From an uncultured Microbacteriaceae bacterium (lineage in GTDB: Bacteria > Actinomycetota > Actinomycetes > Actinomycetales > Microbacteriaceae), in the NCBI GenBank assembly GCA_903907615.1, contig CAIVOR010000279.1, positions 1 through 10,247 on the forward strand: 10,247 nucleotides of DNA, given 5' to 3'. The notes beneath the pieces were generated by a model. That model had not been told where the DNA came from. It worked only from the letters and a program-made list of their open reading frames with translations, and did not search any database. This document shows positions 7,882 to 10,247 of this stretch, in pieces. A program made the translations under genes and the position numbers. Each line of letters begins with the position of its first letter. Within the stretch, counting starts at the first letter, position 1.

Positions 7882-8802
7882 CTAGGCGCGGAGGACATCC
7901 AGCGCGTGCAACAAATCCTCTGGATATTCGCTCTCGAACACCATACGCTCGCCGCTTGACGGGTGATCGAACCCCAAGCGCACGGCGTGCAACCACTGGC
8001 GCGTCAGCCCGCATCGCAGCGACAGCGCGGGATCCGCGCCATACATGCCGTCGCCAATGCAGGGATGCCGTTGGGCCGCCATATGAACCCGAATCTGATG
8101 CGTGCGACCAGTCTCGAGCACAATCTCAAGGAGCGAGGCCGCGGGAAATGCCTCGATCGTTTCGTAGTGCGTGATTGAGGGCTTACCGTCGCTCGTCACA
8201 GCGAACTTGAACTGATGCTTAGGATGCCGACCGATGGGGGCGTCAATCGTTCCGGCGAGGGGGTCGGGGTGGCCCTGAACCACGGCGTGATATATCTTGC
8301 TCACCTCGCGTTCCGCAAACGCACGCTTGAGGGACGTGTATGCCCGCTCACTCTTGGCAACCACCATGAGTCCGGATGTCCCGGCGTCGAGTCGATGAAC
8401 AATGCCGGTACGCTCGGCTGCCCCGAGGGTAGAGAGCTGATACCCGGCGGCAGAGAGAGCGCCGAGCACCGTCGGCCCCGTCCACCCGACTGACGGATGT
8501 GCGGCGACACCGGCCGGCTTGTCGATGACCACGAGGTCGTCATCGTCGAAGACAATTCGAAGATTCTCGACGGGAGTATCAATGACGCGAACGGGCTCTT
8601 TGGGGCTCCACTCCACGTGAATTGGCTTGCCCGCCTGAACGCGGTCCGACTTGGTGGCCGGACGGTTCCCGAGGGTGACACCGCCTGCCTCAATAATGTC
8701 GGCCGCCTGATTTCGTGAAAAACCAAACATCTTCGCCAACGCCGCATCGAGGCGCATGCCGTCGAGACCCTCGGGGATGTGTGCGTTGCGGACCTCGCTC
8801 AT
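7882..8802 (-). CDS. rluD: RluA-family 23S rRNA pseudouridine synthase (RluD-like)
   Basis: This enzyme isomerises specific uridines in RNA to pseudouridine. The 306 residues show an N-terminal S4 RNA-binding domain (about 10-70, with RLDAALAKMFGFSRNQA) followed by the RluA catalytic domain: VIDKPAGVAAHPS at 92-104, HRLDAGTSGL at 136-145 with catalytic D139, KIYHAVVQG around 169-177, GRTHQIRVHM at 232-241, and IGDGMYG at 249-255. The S4 domain and length favour RluD (23S rRNA helix 69) over RluA, but exact target uridines cannot be read from sequence. The ATG overlaps the lspA stop in an ATGA arrangement, so the two are translationally coupled, an adjacency common in many bacteria. A weak AGG precedes the start by seven bases. 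Confidence 0.93.
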   Translation of the reverse strand: MSEVRNAHIPEGLDGMRLDAALAKMFGFSRNQAADIIEAGGVTLGNRPATKSDRVQAGKPIHVEWSPKEPVRVIDTPVENLRIVFDDDDLVVIDKPAGVAAHPSVGWTGPTVLGALSAAGYQLSTLGAAERTGIVHRLDAGTSGLMVVAKSERAYTSLKRAFAEREVSKIYHAVVQGHPDPLAGTIDAPIGRHPKHQFKFAVTSDGKPSITHYETIEAFPAASLLEIVLETGRTHQIRVHMAAQRHPCIGDGMYGADPALSLRCGLTRQWLHAVRLGFDHPSSGERMVFESEYPEDLLHALDVLRA

Positions 8803-9368
8803 GGCGTGGCCTGCGTGCTCTTCTCTCGTTGCCCACGCGTCCCGTCAACGTTTCTGCCGGTCAAGACCATGATCACGAGAACGATGACGCTTCCCGTGAT
8901 GGCAATGTCGGCAACATTAAAGATTGCCGGCATGAGCCACGGCAGATTGATGAAGTCAATGACCCAGCCGACGCCAAAGCCAGGCTCGCGAAAGAGGCGA
9001 TCCGAGAGGTTACCGACGGTGCCGCCGAGCAGAAGCCCGAGCGCAACAGCCCACCCGACAGAGCGCAATCGGCGCGCAATCCACAGGATGACGACGGTGA
9101 CCCCGGCAGCGAGAAGCGAAAAAATCCATGTCGAACCGCTGGCAAACGAGAATGCCGCCCCGGGGTTGCGCACGAACTCGAAAATCACGACGTCGGACCA
9201 GACGTGCACAGGTACGCCCTCGACCATCACCGCAATGACAATTGATTTCGTGACTTGGTCAAGCGCAACGACGCCGGCCGTCAGCCCAAGGAGAAGTCCG
9301 ATGACACGCCAGGAGGCGGCGCGCGCAGGCTTTTCGGGAGTGGGTGACGTCAACCTAGGCCGGCTCAA
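8799..9368 (-). CDS. lspA: Lipoprotein signal peptidase (signal peptidase II)
   Basis: LspA is an integral membrane aspartyl protease that cleaves signal peptides from lipid-modified prolipoproteins. With the TTG 9368 start it has 189 residues and about four membrane segments (near 22-40, 79-98, 104-119 and 152-171). Family motifs are all present: DQVTK at 37-41, RNPGAAFSF at 67-75, GGTVGNLSDR at 115-124, VIDF at 136-139 and FNVAD at 150-154; D138 and D154 are the likely catalytic pair. The C-terminal tail is basic and cytoplasmic. No ATG or GTG start exists in the open frame: TTG 9368 overlaps divIVA by 14 bases and TTG 9353 lies one base after the divIVA stop. Neither has a Shine-Dalgarno, so coupling to divIVA translation is likely. 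Confidence 0.94.
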   Translation of the reverse strand: MSRPRLTSPTPEKPARAASWRVIGLLLGLTAGVVALDQVTKSIVIAVMVEGVPVHVWSDVVIFEFVRNPGAAFSFASGSTWIFSLLAAGVTVVILWIARRLRSVGWAVALGLLLGGTVGNLSDRLFREPGFGVGWVIDFINLPWLMPAIFNVADIAITGSVIVLVIMVLTGRNVDGTRGQREKSTQATP

Positions 9369-9936
9369 TGGCGGTCGTGTTGAGGTCGGTCAGCTGCCCC
9401 TCGATGTAGGCGCGCAAACGCGCACGGTACTCTGCCTCGAACGCCCTCAGAGCGCCAACACGCTGCTCGAGAGCTGAACGTTCAACTTCGGCGTTAGCGG
9501 CAAGCTGCTTTCCGCTGGCCTCGGCATCGGCAAGGATCCGAGCCGCGGCTGCGTGCCCCTCGGCAATCAGCGCGTCACGCTTCTCAATGCCCTCACGCAC
9601 GTGCTCCTCGTGCAAACGACGAGCCAATTGCAGCATGTCGTTGGACGAACCGCCATCGGGACCAGTGGGAACAACCAACGGCTGCATGGGTTCTGGTGCG
9701 GTCGCGGCAGGAAAGTTACGCACGTCTGGCGCAGGGCCCGTCGCGGCCTTGCCCCCGGAGAGCCGTGCCTCGGCGGCAGCGAGCTGAAGCTTGAGATCGT
9801 CGTTCTCGAGATTGAGTCGGCGGAGTTCCAAAACGATTTCGTCGAGAAAGTCATCGACCTCGTCTTGGTCGTAACCCTCGCGGAACTTCGTTGGCTGAAA
9901 CCGCTTGTTAACGACATCCTCTGGCGTGAGAGCCAT
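9355..9936 (-). CDS. divIVA: DivIVA/Wag31 polar growth and cell division protein
   Basis: DivIVA is a coiled-coil protein that binds curved membrane at poles and septa; in actinobacteria it directs polar cell-wall growth. The N-terminal DivIVA domain (about 1-60) begins MALTPEDVVNKRF and carries the membrane-contact pair F18-R19 in KFREGYDQDEVDDFLDE, then heptads in LRRLNLENDDLKLQLAAAEARL. A Pro/Gly/Ala-rich linker spans about 61-98. The C-terminal coiled coil (about 100-182) ends in LRAFEAEYRARLRAYIEGQL, which closely resembles the Wag31 C terminus. At 193 residues it is shorter than mycobacterial Wag31, mainly in the central coil. ATG 9936 is chosen over the upstream in-frame start near 9981 because it gives the canonical terminus and has AGAAAGG six bases before it. 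It follows yggT, the usual order. Confidence 0.95.
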   Translation of the reverse strand: MALTPEDVVNKRFQPTKFREGYDQDEVDDFLDEIVLELRRLNLENDDLKLQLAAAEARLSGGKAATGPAPDVRNFPAATAPEPMQPLVVPTGPDGGSSNDMLQLARRLHEEHVREGIEKRDALIAEGHAAAARILADAEASGKQLAANAEVERSALEQRVGALRAFEAEYRARLRAYIEGQLTDLNTTAIEPA

Positions 9937-9942
9937 GCCATG

Positions 9943-9949
9943 CCTTTCT
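9943..9949 (-). promoter_or_regulatory. Shine-Dalgarno deciding the divIVA start
   Basis: AGAAAGG on the minus strand lies six bases before ATG 9936. A second ATG at 9941-9939 is out of frame with divIVA and too close to this element, which supports 9936. Confidence 0.6.
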
Positions 9950-9992
9950 CGATACGTGTCTGGCGTCAATGCGACACCCAAAACTCTCCCCT

Positions 9993-9998
9993 ACGCTA
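9993..9998 (-). promoter_or_regulatory. Possible -10 element of a divIVA promoter
   Basis: TAGCGT fits the loose actinobacterial TAnnnT -10. It would start transcription near 9985, leaving a leader of about 49 bases. The sequence 17 bases upstream (AGTTTT, 10021-10016) is a poor -35; TTGAGA at 10026-10021 is a better -35 hexamer but would sit 22 bases away. This is a tentative call, made mainly because a LexA-like operator lies just upstream. Confidence 0.3.
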
Positions 9999-10022
9999 CC
10001 AAACCCTCGGCAGGGAAAACTC

Positions 10023-10038
10023 TCAAACACCTGTTCGA
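10023..10038. promoter_or_regulatory. LexA (SOS) box-like operator upstream of divIVA
   Basis: The minus strand reads TCGAACAGGTGTTTGA. It matches 11 of 12 half-site positions of the mycobacterial SOS box TCGAAC-N4-GTTCGA, and matches fully the degenerate Gram-positive form CGAACRNRYGTTYG. It sits in the gap between yggT and divIVA, five bases after the yggT stop, and its inner edge overlaps a TTGAGA hexamer. Position and match suggest LexA repression of divIVA transcription. That is inference: LexA control of this operon is not something I know to be established. Confidence 0.6.
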
Positions 10039-10043
10039 AAAAC

Positions 10044-10247
10044 CTAAACGCGGATTGAGCTCACGATGTACATCAGAATCACGGCGACGAGCAGAACGAC
10101 GGTCCACGCAAAATCAATCGCCACGGCGCCCAGCCGGACCGGTTTAATCACGCGACGGGTCAGCTTGAGAGGCGGATCCGTGATGGCAAGAACGATGCTC
10201 AGCAGCACCAAGACCACGCCTCGGGGACGCCACCCGGGTCTCAAGGA
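10044..10247 (-). CDS. YggT family membrane protein, 5' end outside the window
   Basis: The last 67 residues of a YggT-family (YlmG-like) protein are present; the frame is open to the window edge, so the N-terminal membrane segment, roughly 30 residues, is missing. The visible part has GWRPRG, a hydrophobic stretch, the family signature TDPPLKLTRRVIKPVRLG, a second hydrophobic segment (FAWTVVLLVAVILMYIVSS) and a TAG stop. YggT proteins are small membrane proteins linked by gene context to division and envelope growth; their biochemical role is not well defined. Its position directly before divIVA is the classic arrangement at the end of the actinobacterial division cluster, where ftsZ, ylmE-like and sepF genes usually lie upstream. 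Confidence 0.88.
   Translation of the reverse strand, partial: SLRPGWRPRGVVLVLLSIVLAITDPPLKLTRRVIKPVRLGAVAIDFAWTVVLLVAVILMYIVSSIRV

Noticed and set aside
9937..9981. Longer divIVA with 15 extra N-terminal residues
   Set aside because: The canonical MALTPEDV terminus and its Shine-Dalgarno fix the start at 9936; the upstream part is leader sequence.
10004..10015. Small hairpin CCCTCGGCAGGG as a yggT terminator
   Set aside because: The stem is only four base pairs and is followed on the minus strand by just three T residues, too weak for an intrinsic terminator.

Overview
The window reads as a conserved, densely packed housekeeping segment of an actinobacterial chromosome, most likely from the Microbacteriaceae. 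The evidence is gene order and protein type. A YggT-DivIVA pair marks the end of a division/polar-growth cluster. It is followed by lspA, a RluA-family pseudouridine synthase, an actinobacterial-type dnaE, hisD, nrdR and class 2 pyrD. A DUF3043 membrane protein and an M20 dipeptidase lie beyond. G+C is around 60% by eye, which is low for the family, and intergenic space is very small; both would fit a streamlined member. This placement is inference from family knowledge, not from a search.

Layout: the minus strand carries nearly everything. From the right edge leftwards come the yggT tail (10247-10044, cut by the window), a 107-base gap with a LexA-box-like operator and a possible promoter, then divIVA (9936-9355), lspA (9368 or 9353 to 8799) and an rluD-like gene (8802-7882). 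A short gap with a hairpin and possible promoter leads to dnaE (7810-4301), hisD (4279-2966), nrdR (2964-2473) and pyrD (2472-1414). Spacing in the last group is 21, 1 and 0 bases; lspA and rluD overlap by 4. The only convincing plus-strand gene is DUF3043 (851-1417), whose stop overlaps the pyrD stop. DUF3043 is divergent from the M20 dipeptidase gene (815-1, cut by the left edge) across 35 bases holding back-to-back -10-like hexamers.

Functionally, the right third concerns envelope and polar growth (YggT, DivIVA, LspA) plus rRNA modification. The centre links replication (DnaE with an intact PHP proofreading site), histidine synthesis (HisD), control of ribonucleotide reductase (NrdR) and pyrimidine synthesis (PyrD). 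These minus-strand genes could be read as one or two long transcripts.

I see no mobile element, CRISPR array, tRNA, rRNA, phage gene or clear sign of horizontal transfer. No stretch longer than about 110 bases lacks a gene. The most notable non-coding signal is a near-consensus SOS box just upstream of divIVA, which would place polar growth, and perhaps genes downstream, under DNA-damage control.
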